From Mycetocola miduiensis (GTDB lineage: Bacteria; Actinomycetota; Actinomycetes; Actinomycetales; Microbacteriaceae): a stretch of 64,000 nt of DNA. Shown one piece after another: positions 1 to 10,119 of this stretch; within the stretch, counting starts at the first letter, position 1; each line of letters starts with the position of its first letter. The stretch spans positions 34,608 through 98,607 of the forward strand of contig NZ_FOVM01000011.1 of NCBI RefSeq assembly GCF_900115155.1, in the 5' to 3' direction. A program made the position numbers and the translations under genes. The notes beneath the pieces were generated by a model. It was not told the DNA's origin and ran no database searches. It worked only from the letters and a program-made list of their open reading frames with translations.

Positions 1-540
1 CCGCCGTACGAGTACGCTCACCCCAACGATTTGCTCGAGACGGTGATCTCCCGCGGCCAGAAGCCTCTCTTCGTCGCTCTCGACGGCATCACCGACCCGA
101 GGAACCTCGGAGCGATCATTCGTTCGACGGCGGCGTTTGGCGGACACGGAGTCATCGTGCCTCAGCGTCGCTCTGTCGGGCTGACGGCATCCGCCTGGAA
201 GACGAGCGCGGGGGCCGCGGCACGCACCCCAGTCGCCATGGCGCCGAACCTGACCCAGACGCTGAAGGCGTTCAAGGCTGCAGGCGTTTTCGTCATCGGC
301 CTCGACGGCGGCGGAACCACCGACCTGCCTGGTCTCGACCTCGCCGACCGCCCCGTCGTCATCGTGGTCGGGAGCGAGGGTAAGGGACTGTCCCGTCTCG
401 TCACCGAGACGTGCGACGCGATTGTCTCGATCCCGATCTCTTCGGCGACGGAATCGCTCAACGCCGGCATTGCGGCATCCGTCACCCTCTACGAAATCTC
501 GAAGTTGCGTTCAGCAAAGGGCGCGGCGAAGAAGAAGTAG
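1..540 (+). CDS. rlmB: 23S rRNA 2'-O-methyltransferase, TrmH/RlmB family (5' end outside window)
   Basis: This is the C-terminal 179 residues of a SpoU/TrmH-type methyltransferase, which transfers a methyl group from SAM to a ribose 2'-OH in 23S rRNA (G2251 for RlmB). The frame is open from base 1. [11 protein letters not shown] at the left edge is the typical RlmB entry into the catalytic domain. The knot motifs follow: [20 protein letters not shown] (motif 1), [12 protein letters not shown] (motif 2) and [19 protein letters not shown] (motif 3). The C-terminus is Lys-rich. The N-terminal RNA-binding domain lies outside the window, so another TrmH paralogue cannot be fully excluded. Confidence 0.9.
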   Translation, partial: PPYEYAHPNDLLETVISRGQKPLFVALDGITDPRNLGAIIRSTAAFGGHGVIVPQRRSVGLTASAWKTSAGAAARTPVAMAPNLTQTLKAFKAAGVFVIGLDGGGTTDLPGLDLADRPVVIVVGSEGKGLSRLVTETCDAIVSIPISSATESLNAGIAASVTLYEISKLRSAKGAAKKK

Positions 541-605
541 CGCCACCACGGTGCGGTGATTCGGGTACGTCGATCGGTCCCCAAGGGTCGATCGCTGCAC
601 TGATT

Positions 606-652
606 GGTCCGAAAGGGATGTTCGCGGGCGACGCGAGGCACCCTTTCGGACC
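606..652. repeat. 12-bp inverted repeat between convergent genes
   Basis: GGTCCGAAAGGG (606-617) and CCCTTTCGGACC (641-652) are perfect inverted arms around a 23-nt spacer. They lie between the methyltransferase stop and the end of the convergent DUF4032 gene. A bidirectional terminator is the simplest reading, but there is no clear T-run. Further GATCGGT words nearby make the whole 570-675 stretch self-complementary. Confidence 0.5.
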
Positions 653-704
653 GATCGTCGAGGCCCCGATCGGTTGAGCCGCGGGGGCGTTGCGCGATCG
701 CGCC

Positions 705-1994
705 TCAGACGCGGTCGCGCCAGTTCACCTCGTCCGCGGCCTCGACGACGTCGATTGGCACGGTGACGGAACCCGTCGGCGGCGCGATCACGGTTGCCTC
801 GTCGCGGCGGTGGCGCAGGATGTCGTTGATGTACTTGGTCAGCGCCTCGGACAGCGGGATGTCCCTGCCTTCTTTCTGTGACAGGAACCAGCGGTGCTCG
901 AGCAGCTGGTGGAACACCTCGGCGGGCTCCAGCTTTCCCTTGAGGTCGCGTGGGATCGACTTCACCACCGGCTCGAAGACGCGGATGAGCCACTCGTGCG
1001 CCATCATCTCCTCGTCCATGTTCGACTTGCCGAACGTGGCGCCGTACGAGTCCAGGTCGTTCAGCAGGCGGCGGGCCTGGTTCTCGCCCGTGTCGAGCCC
1101 GGTGAGACGAAGCAGGCGGCGCTGGTGGTGGCCGGCATCGACGACTTTAGGCTGGATCTTGACGCGGGACCCGGTTTCGTCGGTCTTGATGGCGAGCTCC
1201 TCGATGTCGAAACCGAGGGCATTCAGCCGGTCGACCCGCTCGTTGATCCTCCACCGTTCACTGGATGAGAAGATCTCCGATCCGGTGAGTTCGGTCCACA
1301 ATGACCGGTAGGCGGCCACGATGCCGTCGGACAGTTTGATCGGATCGAGGTCGTCGTCGACCCGGCCGCCGGCCTCGAGGTCCATGAGCTCGCCGGCGAT
1401 GTTGACGCGGGCGATCTCGAGGTCGTTCTCGCGCTGGCCGTTAGAAAGGCCGCCGGAGTAGAGCTTGCCGGTCTCAGCGTCGACGAGGTACGCGGCGAAC
1501 GCGCCGGCATCCCGGCGAAAGAGCGTGTTGGAGAGCGACACGTCGCCCCAGAAGAACCCGGCTATGTGCAGTCGCACAAGGAGAACGGCCAGGGCGTCGA
1601 CAAGGCGACCAGCGGTGTCTGGGCGCAGTTGCTGGGAGAAGAGTGCCCGGTAGGGGAGTGAGAACTTCAAGTGTCGGGTGACGAGCGCGCTCGGCAGCGG
1701 GTCGTTGGAGGCGTCTGAGCGGCCGGTGATGACCGCGACCGGTTCGACGCAGGGGATGTCCAGCCGCTGCAGTGTGCGCAGCATGTCGTACTCGCCACGC
1801 GCCATCTCCGTGGTGGTTTCCTTGACGGCGACGACGTACCCGGACAGGTTCGCGAACCGTACCAGGTGTCGTGAGATGCCCTTGGGAAGTGACGCGATGG
1901 TGTCGTTCGGCCAGTCCTCGAGGGGAAGATCCCAGGGGAGGTCGAGAAGCGCGGGATCGACGGTGGCCGCTGTGATGTTGAGTGATGCGCTCAT
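705..1994 (-). CDS. DUF4032 domain protein with Kdo/WaaP-kinase-like fold
   Basis: A 429-residue protein. The N-terminal half resembles the lipopolysaccharide-kinase/RIO-like fold: a Lys in VVAVKETTTE, the catalytic-loop-like HIAGFFWGDVSLSNTLF around residues 165-185, and YLVDAETGKL as the metal-binding Asp. The C-terminal half is DUF4032, ending in a charged EVFHQLLEHRW...YINDILRHRRDE region. An upstream-extended frame is open, but the start ATG at 1994 is where conserved sequence begins. The gene follows the ABC ATPase gene on the same strand, separated by a very strong hairpin. Phosphotransfer is inferred from the fold; the substrate is unknown. Confidence 0.75.
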   Translation of the reverse strand: MSASLNITAATVDPALLDLPWDLPLEDWPNDTIASLPKGISRHLVRFANLSGYVVAVKETTTEMARGEYDMLRTLQRLDIPCVEPVAVITGRSDASNDPLPSALVTRHLKFSLPYRALFSQQLRPDTAGRLVDALAVLLVRLHIAGFFWGDVSLSNTLFRRDAGAFAAYLVDAETGKLYSGGLSNGQRENDLEIARVNIAGELMDLEAGGRVDDDLDPIKLSDGIVAAYRSLWTELTGSEIFSSSERWRINERVDRLNALGFDIEELAIKTDETGSRVKIQPKVVDAGHHQRRLLRLTGLDTGENQARRLLNDLDSYGATFGKSNMDEEMMAHEWLIRVFEPVVKSIPRDLKGKLEPAEVFHQLLEHRWFLSQKEGRDIPLSEALTKYINDILRHRRDEATVIAPPTGSVTVPIDVVEAADEVNWRDRV

Positions 1995-2000
1995 GGTGGT

Positions 2001-2055
2001 TAAACAGTAGCGCCGGCTGACTGGGCAGGACCCATTCAGCCGGCGCGGGAACTGT

Positions 2056-2058
<3 letters not shown>
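2001..2058 (-). terminator. Long nested hairpin after the ABC ATPase gene
   Basis: Nested inverted arms: TAAACAGT/ACTGTTTA (2001-2008, 2051-2058), GCGCCGGCTGA/TCAGCCGGCGC (2010-2020, 2036-2046) and TGGG/CCCA inside. The outer arm includes the TAA stop of the ATPase gene. On the minus strand it would end or attenuate transcription before the DUF4032 gene. Confidence 0.7.
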
Positions 2059-3159
<1,101 letters not shown>

Positions 3160-3440
3160 GTTTTTCTCCTTCACCGGCAGGTACGTGCCGGACGATCCGA
3201 GTGAATGGAATCATGCGTTGCGTGCTGCATTGCATGCGCGCGACCGGGCTGACGTCCGGTTGCGAGATCTTAGTATGGCAGAAAGCACCCCGGAACGCGC
3301 GGGTTCGCGGTGATTCACCCGCCTGCCGCTTCCAGCATCCGTTTGGGAATTTCCCAGTGTGCGCAACTACGATCGGTGGATGTTGAATTCTGCAGCGAAG
3401 CTGAAGCCGACTGCCTACTGACCGACCGAAGCGAGGATTC

Positions 3441-4373
3441 ATGGACAACGACGCACCGGAAGTTCTTCCGACGAAGAACCAGCGTCGTCAGGCGACCCGT
3501 GAGAAGGCGAAAGAACTCCGGGATGCGCAACGCAAGCAGGAGAAGCGCAAACGTGCCTTCTTGCAGGGTGGCATCCTGGTCGTCGTCATTGCCATCGTCG
3601 CCGGGGTGGCTTTCATCCTCACCAGCGCGATCCGTCCCCCAGCGCCAGGACCGATGAATATGGCCAGCGACGGCATCGTCATCGGAACAGATCTCCAGGC
3701 CGTCGAGACCCCGGCTCTCGCCGCCGGAGCAGCGCCCGTTTCGACCTCCGTCGATGCGAACGTGCCGAACATCCGGATCTACGTCCACTACCTGTGCCCG
3801 GTCTGTGGTCAGTTCGAAAAGGCCAACGCCGAACAGCTCGCCACCTGGGCTGAGAACGGCACCGCCACGGTCGAATACCACCCGATCGCTATCCTCACCG
3901 GGCGTTCTGCCGGATCGCAGTACTCGCTGCGTGCCGCCAACGCGGCTGCCTGCGTTGCCAACTACGCGCCGGACAGCTTCTTCGCCTTCAACACCCTGAT
4001 GTTCGACAAGCAGCCGGAAGAGGGAACCGAGGGCCACTCCAACGACGACCTCAAGAAGATCGTCGCGGATGCGATCAAGACCGACGCAGGAACGGCCACG
4101 GCCGGCCCCGTCCAGACCAACATCGCAAAGTGCATTGACGACGCAAGCTACAAGGCGTGGGTGCAGTCGGCCACTGACCGGGCGACCACCGAGCCCGTGC
4201 CCCATTCCTCGCTCGACAAGGTCAAGGCGACTCCTACCGTTCTGGTCAACGACAAGCAGTACACGGGTTCGATCACCGATGAGAAGGAATTCCAGGCCTT
4301 CGTGCTCTCGGTCGCGAGCGAGACGTACGCCAAGTCCAGCCCGAGTCCATCCCCTTCGGCGCCAGCCCAGTAG
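3441..4373 (+). CDS. Membrane-anchored DsbA-like thioredoxin-fold protein
   Basis: A 310-residue protein: a basic cytoplasmic tail (residues 1-40), one transmembrane helix (about 43-62), a linker, then a DsbA/thioredoxin_4 domain. The active site is YLCPVCGQFE with Cys119 and Cys122, and a cis-Pro loop lies near TPTVLVND. A Ser/Pro tail (SSPSPSPSAPAQ) ends the protein. It probably oxidises or reduces disulfides in exported proteins on the outer face of the membrane. It faces away from the ABC ATPase gene; the 281-bp gap must hold both promoters. Confidence 0.85.
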   Translation: MDNDAPEVLPTKNQRRQATREKAKELRDAQRKQEKRKRAFLQGGILVVVIAIVAGVAFILTSAIRPPAPGPMNMASDGIVIGTDLQAVETPALAAGAAPVSTSVDANVPNIRIYVHYLCPVCGQFEKANAEQLATWAENGTATVEYHPIAILTGRSAGSQYSLRAANAAACVANYAPDSFFAFNTLMFDKQPEEGTEGHSNDDLKKIVADAIKTDAGTATAGPVQTNIAKCIDDASYKAWVQSATDRATTEPVPHSSLDKVKATPTVLVNDKQYTGSITDEKEFQAFVLSVASETYAKSSPSPSPSAPAQ

Positions 4374-4395
4374 CGGGCCGGCGTAGCAGGACCGG

Positions 4396-5736
4396 TTAGA
4401 TCTTCTCGTCCCGTTTGCGGCCCAGCCGCACCTGGACACCCATCAGGGGGCCGACGAACCGGCGCTGGATCCGTCGCGCGGGCCCGAGCGCGTTCTGCAC
4501 CAGGTACTGGCCGAGCAGCGCGCCAGCGGCGAGGGCGACGGCGACGGATGCTGCCTCGAGCATGCTGAGCAGCCCATCGATCGAGCCTGCGCTCAGTTCG
4601 AGCAGGCCGCGGAACAGGATCAGGCCGGGCACGAGCGGCACGAGAGCTGAGACGACGAGGGGCAGCGGCGGCGTGCGGACGATGCGGGACGCCACCGCGG
4701 AGAGCACACCGACGATGACGGCTGCGGATGCGGCCGACCAGCCAACGCCGAACTGTGCGGCGATCCCGCCGGTGTACACCAAGTACGCCGCGATACCGAG
4801 CACGCTGACCGCCCAGATGGCCCGAGGCGGAACTTCCACGGCGAGAGCGAAGCCGATGATGGTGACAACGGCTGCGACAAGCAGAAGGGGCAGATCCGAG
4901 AACGTCGGCGCCATGTACGGTGCGATGTCGAGCACGAGGCCGAACCGGGCCAGCAGCATCGTGGTGCCGGCCACGCCGGCGACGAGGCCGCCGGTGATCA
5001 GGAGCGCTTCGAGAACGCGCGCTGTCCCTGTGACGTAGAAACCCGTGAGCACGTCCTGGACGGCGCCGAATGACGTCACACCAGCCAGCAGCATGATGAT
5101 CGTTGCGACGACCACCAATGAGGAGTTCGCGGTCGGGTCGATGTAGTGAACCACCGCGGCGACGAGAGGCCCGACGGCGCCGCCCGCAAGGTTCTGGTAG
5201 AAGACCGACATGCGGGTCTTCGCGAGCTTGCTGGTGAGCAGGTCGACGAAGAACGTGGCGGCGAACGCGGCCACGACGACGAGCGGCCCGCCCCCGAGCA
5301 GGAACGCAGCGCCCGCTCCGACGAGGCTCCACCCGACCCGTCGCACGGGCCAGGGGTAGATCGGCCTGGCGGTGATGATGCTGTTCACCCGGAGCCGGGC
5401 TTCGACGAGGGGGAGTGGGTCGTGCAGGAGTTCGCCGATGAGAGTCGAGGTGTTCGTGAGCCTCGTGTAATCGAGCGTCCGGTACTTCACATTTCTCGAG
5501 CGCGTGATCGTGTCGTTGGACGCGGGGTCGTCCCAGGTCAGCGTGATTACGGTGTGCGTGACATCCGCTTCGCACCCCTTCAAACCGTATGCCCGCGTCA
5601 CCGCGAGCATCGTCGCGGTCGCATCCTCTGCACTCGCGCCGGAGGCGAAGATGACCTCACCGCAGCGGATCGCGAGATCGAGGACACCGCGCCCGGTGCG
5701 TTCGGTGACGGACGGTGCGGTGGACTGCTCGGGCAT
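4396..5736 (-). CDS. Threonine/serine exporter, ThrE family
   Basis: 446 residues combining the two ThrE halves in one chain: a soluble N-terminal part (LAIRCGEVIFASGASAEDA, the DUF1212 signature) and about ten hydrophobic segments continuing into the DUF3815 half. ThrE of Corynebacterium glutamicum exports threonine and serine using the proton gradient. The end of the protein is basic (LGRKRDEKI). The gene converges with the DsbA-like gene, only 22 bp separating the two stops. Confidence 0.88.
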   Translation of the reverse strand: MPEQSTAPSVTERTGRGVLDLAIRCGEVIFASGASAEDATATMLAVTRAYGLKGCEADVTHTVITLTWDDPASNDTITRSRNVKYRTLDYTRLTNTSTLIGELLHDPLPLVEARLRVNSIITARPIYPWPVRRVGWSLVGAGAAFLLGGGPLVVVAAFAATFFVDLLTSKLAKTRMSVFYQNLAGGAVGPLVAAVVHYIDPTANSSLVVVATIIMLLAGVTSFGAVQDVLTGFYVTGTARVLEALLITGGLVAGVAGTTMLLARFGLVLDIAPYMAPTFSDLPLLLVAAVVTIIGFALAVEVPPRAIWAVSVLGIAAYLVYTGGIAAQFGVGWSAASAAVIVGVLSAVASRIVRTPPLPLVVSALVPLVPGLILFRGLLELSAGSIDGLLSMLEAASVAVALAAGALLGQYLVQNALGPARRIQRRFVGPLMGVQVRLGRKRDEKI

Positions 5737-5819
5737 ACGTGTTCCTCGTTGTGGTGATGTCCTCCAAGGATGTCATGGCCAGATGAACGACAGGGGTTCG
5801 TTATGATTGACGAGCACAC

Positions 5820-5896
5820 GCCGCCTTAGCTCAGTTGGCCAGAGCAGCGCACTTGTAATGCGCAGGTCGTCGGTTCGAATCCGACAGGCGGCTCCA
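5820..5896 (+). tRNA. tRNA-Thr (anticodon TGT)
   Basis: A full cloverleaf: acceptor GCCGCCT/AGGCGGC, anticodon stem GCGCA/TGCGC with loop CTTGTAA (anticodon TGT at 5854-5856), T-loop GGTTCGAATCC, discriminator T and encoded CCA. A TATGAT -10 box lies at 5802-5807. The DNA immediately downstream is a deletion scar. Confidence 0.96.
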
Positions 5897-5945
5897 TCAC
5901 GTCCCGCGCCGGTTGTGGGGTCGCAGTCCGCCCGTCGCAGCAGGC

Positions 5946-6178
5946 TCAGAGAACTACTGGTTCGGGCAGTGCGGATGCGTCGGATCGCGGCTGCAGCCTC
6001 GCGACCAATTCTCCGCGGCTGCGGACCCCGACCTTTGCGAAGACCGACTTCAGATGATCCTGCACTGTGTTGGCGGTGACGAAGAGGTGAGCGGCGATGA
6101 CCGTCGTCGGATACCCGGCGATGACCTGGCGGCTGACCTCGCGTTCGCGAGGCGACAGGCCGTGCCGGCGACGGGGCA
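5946..6178 (-). pseudogene. C-terminal fragment of a LuxR/NarL-type regulator
   Basis: Read on the minus strand, this gives LSPREREVSRQVIAGYPTTV followed by IAAHLFVTANTVQDHLKSVF and AKVGVRSRGELVARL, then a TGA at 5946-5948. That is a complete GerE/LuxR helix-turn-helix with its usual PRRRHGLSPREREV linker. There is no start codon or N-terminal receiver/sensor domain: similarity stops at about 6178, where N-truncated cupin coding sequence begins on the opposite strand. The HTH itself has no internal stop. Confidence 0.72.
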
Positions 6179-6214
6179 GAGATCCACGCGCCCGACGCCA
6201 CCCTCACGGTCAAG

Positions 6215-6601
6215 GTGGACAGCGGACATACGGACGACTCCTACGAGATCTTCGAGGTCGACGCGCCCCGCGATGACCCCACGCCACTTCATCGCACAGG
6301 ATGGGCGAAGACCTATTACGTTCTCCAGGGCAGGATGCTGGTCCAGGTCGACGACGAACGTTTCGACCTCGGGCCAGGCTCCGTGATCGCTATTCCGCCT
6401 GGCGCTCTGCACACCTTCACCGTGCTGACTCCGACGGCGAAATTCCTGGTGTTCAGCATGACCGGCGCTATGGGCCGGTTCCAGGCGGACCTCGACGCGT
6501 CAATGCCTCGTGGACGGCCGCTCGGAGAAACGATGCCGGCGATTGAAGAGGTCCTCAGCCGCCACGATGTGTCGATCGACGGGGCGAAGGTTTCGCAATG
6601 A
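6215..6601 (+). CDS. Cupin-domain protein, apparently 5'-truncated
   Basis: A 128-residue single-domain cupin with the usual strands: YYVLQGRMLVQVDDERFDLG then GSVIAIPPGALHTFTV. Coding-like sequence continues in frame upstream of the first usable start (GTG 6215) to about 6176 (EIHAPDATLTVKV), with no start and no ribosome site. It looks like a cupin missing its first residues. The metal-binding HxH is absent (LHRTGWAKTYY), so metal chemistry is doubtful. Its broken edge meets the broken edge of the LuxR fragment. Confidence 0.55.
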   Translation: MDSGHTDDSYEIFEVDAPRDDPTPLHRTGWAKTYYVLQGRMLVQVDDERFDLGPGSVIAIPPGALHTFTVLTPTAKFLVFSMTGAMGRFQADLDASMPRGRPLGETMPAIEEVLSRHDVSIDGAKVSQ

Positions 6602-6678
6602 CCTGGCTTGCCTGGTTCTTCGCCTCAGTGGACGCCCAGGGCCTTCCACCGCTCATCGCGCTGGTCGCCACCGTGTGA
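6598..6678 (+). CDS. Very small hydrophobic ORF overlapping the cupin stop
   Basis: ATGA overlap with the cupin stop, 26 codons: MTWLAWFFASVDAQGLPPLI then ALVATV. It is hydrophobic and starts by translational coupling, but there is no family signal. It may be the remains of a membrane protein lost in the same decay event, or simply not a gene. Confidence 0.2.
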   Translation: MTWLAWFFASVDAQGLPPLIALVATV

Positions 6679-6753
6679 CAAGCCAGAGCATCCGTTCGGC
6701 GGATGTTTCGGACACCTCCGCAGAGGGAGCAAGATAGTAGGTGGGGAACGCCG

Positions 6754-6769
6754 GCGGGGCTCGCCCCGC
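6754..6769. repeat. Small hairpin in the leader of the DMT transporter gene
   Basis: GCGGGG-CTCG-CCCCGC, 18 bp upstream of the ATG at 6787. It may end leftover transcription from the degraded patch or act in the transporter leader. Confidence 0.35.
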
Positions 6770-6786
6770 TGACACCCGGGAGTCGC

Positions 6787-7815
6787 ATGTCCGTTCGGAA
6801 GGTCGCCGATTCGGTCACCTCCTCGGGGGTGCCGGCTCATTCCCCGACGTCCGACGCTCGAGTTCCACTGGTACTCGCGATCAGTCTCGCTGCGGCCTGT
6901 GGTGCTCTCGCGGCCGTCCAGACCCGGATCAACGGGGCGCTCGGGCTTGCGATCGGCGACGGTGTCGTCGCGGCCGCCATCTCCTTCGGCTCAGGCCTGG
7001 TCATTCTTCTGGTCTGCCTGCTCTTCGCGCGGAGTGGACGACGCGGGCTGCTCGCCGTCGCCGGGGCGCTCCGGGAACGCAGCATGCCGTGGTGGACAGT
7101 CCTCGGCGGAGTATCCGGTGCGTTCCTCGTGCTTTCCCAGGGTGTCACCGGCGCCGTGATCGGGGTCGCCCTCTTCAGCGTCGCACTCGTTGCCGGCCAG
7201 ACTGTTTCGGGCCTGATCCTGGACCGGATCGGCTTCGGGCCCCACGGACGTGTGGCGACGACCTGGCCCCGGCTGCTCGGGGCGGCGCTCGCCGTGGCAG
7301 CCGTGCTCTGGTCGGTGTCAGGTCAGATCGGCGGGGATTTGCCGCTGTGGATGCTCACCATGCCGCTGCTCGCCGGGTTCGGCACCGGCTGGCAGTCGGC
7401 GGTCAACGGGCGGGTTCGCTCGCGGGCGCAGAGTGCGTTCGCCGCGACTTTCATCAACTTCATCGTGGGGACGTGCGCCCTCGTCGCCGTCATGCTCGGC
7501 CGGGCGCTGTTCGTCGGCTGGCCGGACCAGCTGCCCTCTGAACCCCTGCTCTATATCGGCGGTGCGATCGGTTGTATCTTCATCGGCGTCAACGCGTTCC
7601 TGGTGTCGCACACCGGCGTGCTGATCCTCGGGCTTGGCACTGTGGCTGGTCAGCTGGTCGGCTCCGTCCTTCTCGACGCCGTCGCGCCAGGCGGGGCGGG
7701 GCTCGCCTTCTCCACGGTGGGTGGTGCGGCCCTCGCGCTTGTCGCTGTCTGCGTGGCAACGCTTCGGTCGCCGGCAACAACCCGGAGAACCCGGCAAGCT
7801 ACAGCTCGGAAATGA
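6787..7815 (+). CDS. DMT-superfamily transporter, duplicated DUF606/YdcZ type
   Basis: About 342 residues with roughly ten transmembrane helices arranged as two DUF606 repeats (AAVQTRINGALGLAIGDGVV in the first, GWQSAVNGRVRSRAQSAFAA in the second). The Q-x-x-x-N-G words are the family mark. It is probably an inner-membrane exporter of a small metabolite; the substrate is unknown. ATG 6787 is preceded by GGGAG; an upstream GTG frame from 6703 lacks conserved sequence. Confidence 0.8.
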   Translation: MSVRKVADSVTSSGVPAHSPTSDARVPLVLAISLAAACGALAAVQTRINGALGLAIGDGVVAAAISFGSGLVILLVCLLFARSGRRGLLAVAGALRERSMPWWTVLGGVSGAFLVLSQGVTGAVIGVALFSVALVAGQTVSGLILDRIGFGPHGRVATTWPRLLGAALAVAAVLWSVSGQIGGDLPLWMLTMPLLAGFGTGWQSAVNGRVRSRAQSAFAATFINFIVGTCALVAVMLGRALFVGWPDQLPSEPLLYIGGAIGCIFIGVNAFLVSHTGVLILGLGTVAGQLVGSVLLDAVAPGGAGLAFSTVGGAALALVAVCVATLRSPATTRRTRQATARK

Positions 7816-8332
7816 GCGACTCCGCGTCAACGGGCTTGCGTGAGCCCGGTTTGGCGTCAGCAGGCACTCCACCGACGTAGAGCCAGCCCAGCAGTTGCTC
7901 GTTCTTCGCAAGTTTGTGCATCTTGCGCACCGGTCTGGACCGCGTGTACGTGCCGCTGCGCCAGAAGACGCCCCAGCCGGCGTCGTGAAGCAACAGGCTG
8001 AGCATGTGGGCAACGCCGGACGCGACAGCTTCCTGCTCCCAGGCGGGGACCTTCGAATTCTTCTTCACCGTCACCACGATGGCGATCAAGAGCGACGCGC
8101 GCAGCGGCTTGGTCGACGGATGCTTGTCGCCCTCCGCCTTCGCGATCGCAGCTCCGAGCTTCTCGCGTGCCCGCCCGCGCAACTCGATCAGCCGCCACGG
8201 CCGCAGGGCGCTGTGGTCGGCGACGCGGGCGGATGCTGCGACGAGAGGAAGTAGTTCCTCGTGCGTCGGAGCATCCGCTGTTACCCGCGACCAGGACCTG
8301 CGCCCGGCGACGACGTCGACCAGTTTCGTCAC
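7799..8332 (-). CDS. Nitroreductase-family FMN oxidoreductase (YdjA-like)
   Basis: 177 residues. The N-terminal RRSWSRVTADAP stands in for the FMN-contacting RRS-S motif of small nitroreductases, and a GWGVFWRSG loop and LLGWLYVGG near the end are typical of the YdjA/TdsD group. It probably reduces a small electrophile with NAD(P)H in the cytosol. It overlaps the 3' end of the convergent transporter gene by 17 bp and lies just downstream of msrB on the same strand (2 bp), so the two are probably one redox operon. Confidence 0.83.
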   Translation of the reverse strand: MTKLVDVVAGRRSWSRVTADAPTHEELLPLVAASARVADHSALRPWRLIELRGRAREKLGAAIAKAEGDKHPSTKPLRASLLIAIVVTVKKNSKVPAWEQEAVASGVAHMLSLLLHDAGWGVFWRSGTYTRSRPVRKMHKLAKNEQLLGWLYVGGVPADAKPGSRKPVDAESLISEL

Positions 8333-8333
8333 G

Positions 8334-8735
8334 TTACTCGACGGGTGCGAAGTTCAGTGCCAGCGAGTTCATGCAGTAGCGATCGCCGGTCGGGGTGCCG
8401 AATCCGTCGTCGAAGACGTGGCCGAGGTGTGAATCACATGTGGCGCAGCGCACCTCTGTGCGGACCATTCCCAGCGAGTTGTCCTCGATGAGCTTGACAG
8501 CCTCCGGCCGCACGGACTCGTAGAAGCTCGGCCAGCCGCAACCGGAGTCGAACTTCGTACCGCTCTTGAAGAGCTCGGCGCCACAGGCTGCACAGGTGTA
8601 CAGACCTGAGCGGCTCTCGTCGAGCAGTTCTCCGGTCCACGGGCGCTCGGTTGCTGCTTCACGCAACACGGCGTACTGCTCCGTCGTCAGCTCCTGGCGC
8701 CACTCTTCGTTGCTCTTGTTCACAGGCTGCGTCAT
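8334..8735 (-). CDS. msrB: Peptide-methionine (R)-S-oxide reductase
   Basis: 133 residues reducing methionine-R-sulfoxide in proteins. Two zinc CxxC pairs are present (CAAC near residue 48, CATC near 97), together with FDSGCGWPSF, LGHVFDDG and the catalytic Cys121 in RYCMNSLAL. ATG 8735 is preceded by GAGGAG. It is followed directly by the nitroreductase gene. Confidence 0.95.
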   Translation of the reverse strand: MTQPVNKSNEEWRQELTTEQYAVLREAATERPWTGELLDESRSGLYTCAACGAELFKSGTKFDSGCGWPSFYESVRPEAVKLIEDNSLGMVRTEVRCATCDSHLGHVFDDGFGTPTGDRYCMNSLALNFAPVE

Positions 8736-8942
8736 TGTGCTCCTCACGGGTTGATGCTTGCTCCTTATCTAACCCCTTCCGAGGCGAACGTGTTCCCGGT
8801 TGGTGTTCAGGCTGCGTAACAAACCTGGGGATCCGTTGCTCGTTCTGGGATGCGCACGGTGTGTCGGGCTCCGTGAAACACGCACAGCTTAGGATTGCAG
8901 CACGGCCGAGGTCAGGCGAAACAGATTCTTCAGCGGTGGTGA

Positions 8943-9233
8943 ATGATGAACGACAATCAGCACAAATCGACACACGGCCACGACGAACCGCTGGGGGAGC
9001 GCGACCTCGCGATCCTCGAGTTCGAGAATCGCTGGTGGCAGCACGCCGGGCAGAAGGAAGAGGCTGTGCGCGCCGCGTTCGGTTTCTCGCCCACGCGCTA
9101 CTATCAATTGTTGGGCGTACTCATTGATTCGCCCGCAGCACTTGTGCACGATCCCCTCCTGGTCAAGCGCCTGCAAAGGCTGCGCGACACACGGCAGGCC
9201 GCACGCCGGGCGCGCGCCAGGAACGCCGATTAG
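8943..9233 (+). CDS. DUF3263 protein
   Basis: 96 residues: a polar N-terminus, then the DUF3263 core LGERDLAILEFENRWW...FGFSPTRYYQLLGVLIDSP and a basic tail. The family is actinobacterial, with an HTH-like look, and usually stands upstream of a LytR_C-domain protein, as here. Function unknown. ATG 8943 or 8946 are both possible. Confidence 0.85.
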   Translation: MMNDNQHKSTHGHDEPLGERDLAILEFENRWWQHAGQKEEAVRAAFGFSPTRYYQLLGVLIDSPAALVHDPLLVKRLQRLRDTRQAARRARARNAD

Positions 9234-9307
9234 ACAAGCGGCGCCCTGGGCCGGATCGATGCCAGCACACCGCCTGACCGCGACACAGAGGACCTGAGAC
9301 CACCGAC

Positions 9308-9877
9308 ATGGCACACCACTTCGCCAAGGACAGGTTCGACGAAGTCCCCGCTGATCTGAAGCGGGTCGGCGCCCATCGGGCACCAGTGCCGCCGGGCCGA
9401 GGTTGGTCGCTGTTCCTCTGGGCCGCGCTGGCAACACTGGTGCTTGTCACGGCTGGGATCGTCGGGCTGACCCTGCTCGGCGACCGCCTCAACTTTGCCG
9501 ACAACTCGACTCCGGCGGCCAGCGCTTCCGAGAGCGTCGAAACGCCCACGGCTGTTGCCACGATCGACCCGGACGCCATGGTCACCGTGCTCAACGGGAC
9601 CGAGACTCGGGGGCTGGCCACCGAAGCCATCGAGAAGCTCAACGAAGCTGGCTGGACGCAGAGCATCACGCCGGGAAATGCCTCGGCCACGGATGTCGAG
9701 ACGACGACTGTGTACTACGCAGATCCGTCGCAGGAAGGCGCGGCCCGCGGTCTCGCCGAGGGGCTTGGCGTGGGAAACATCCAGATGTCGACCCAGTTCC
9801 AGATTCCGGCGGAGGAGGGCGAGGAACCCATCATGCAGCTCACCGTCGTGCTCGGCAGCGACTTCGCCGCGCGATAG
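9308..9877 (+). CDS. Membrane-anchored LytR C-terminal-domain protein
   Basis: 189 residues: a cytoplasmic N-terminus, one transmembrane helix (LFLWAALATLVLVTAGIVGL, about 37-56), a Ser/Thr/Pro linker and a LytR_C domain (VTVLNGTETRGLATEAIEKL ... IQMSTQFQI). LytR_C domains occur alone or behind LCP ligases in cell-wall polymer attachment; here there is no LCP domain. Probably a cell-envelope protein paired with the DUF3263 gene. Confidence 0.85.
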   Translation: MAHHFAKDRFDEVPADLKRVGAHRAPVPPGRGWSLFLWAALATLVLVTAGIVGLTLLGDRLNFADNSTPAASASESVETPTAVATIDPDAMVTVLNGTETRGLATEAIEKLNEAGWTQSITPGNASATDVETTTVYYADPSQEGAARGLAEGLGVGNIQMSTQFQIPAEEGEEPIMQLTVVLGSDFAAR

Positions 9878-10119
9878 CATCCGCCGGGAAATGCCCCTCG
9901 GGCGCGGTCAGGCCCGCGTCGGCTGGGAAAAATTCCGCACATCCAGCGCCAAACCCCTGTTGGGGCCGCAGTTCTCCTCGCTAGTATCTGGAACTGGTCA
10001 TCATTGTGCGCCGCCGAACGCCCCAGGCAACCGAGGTCAGCACGATTGCCGGGCCTTGGTACGGCAGACCCGGGCTGGCGCCTGCCTGCACGGAGTGAAC
10101 ACAGCAATGGGAGTAACAC

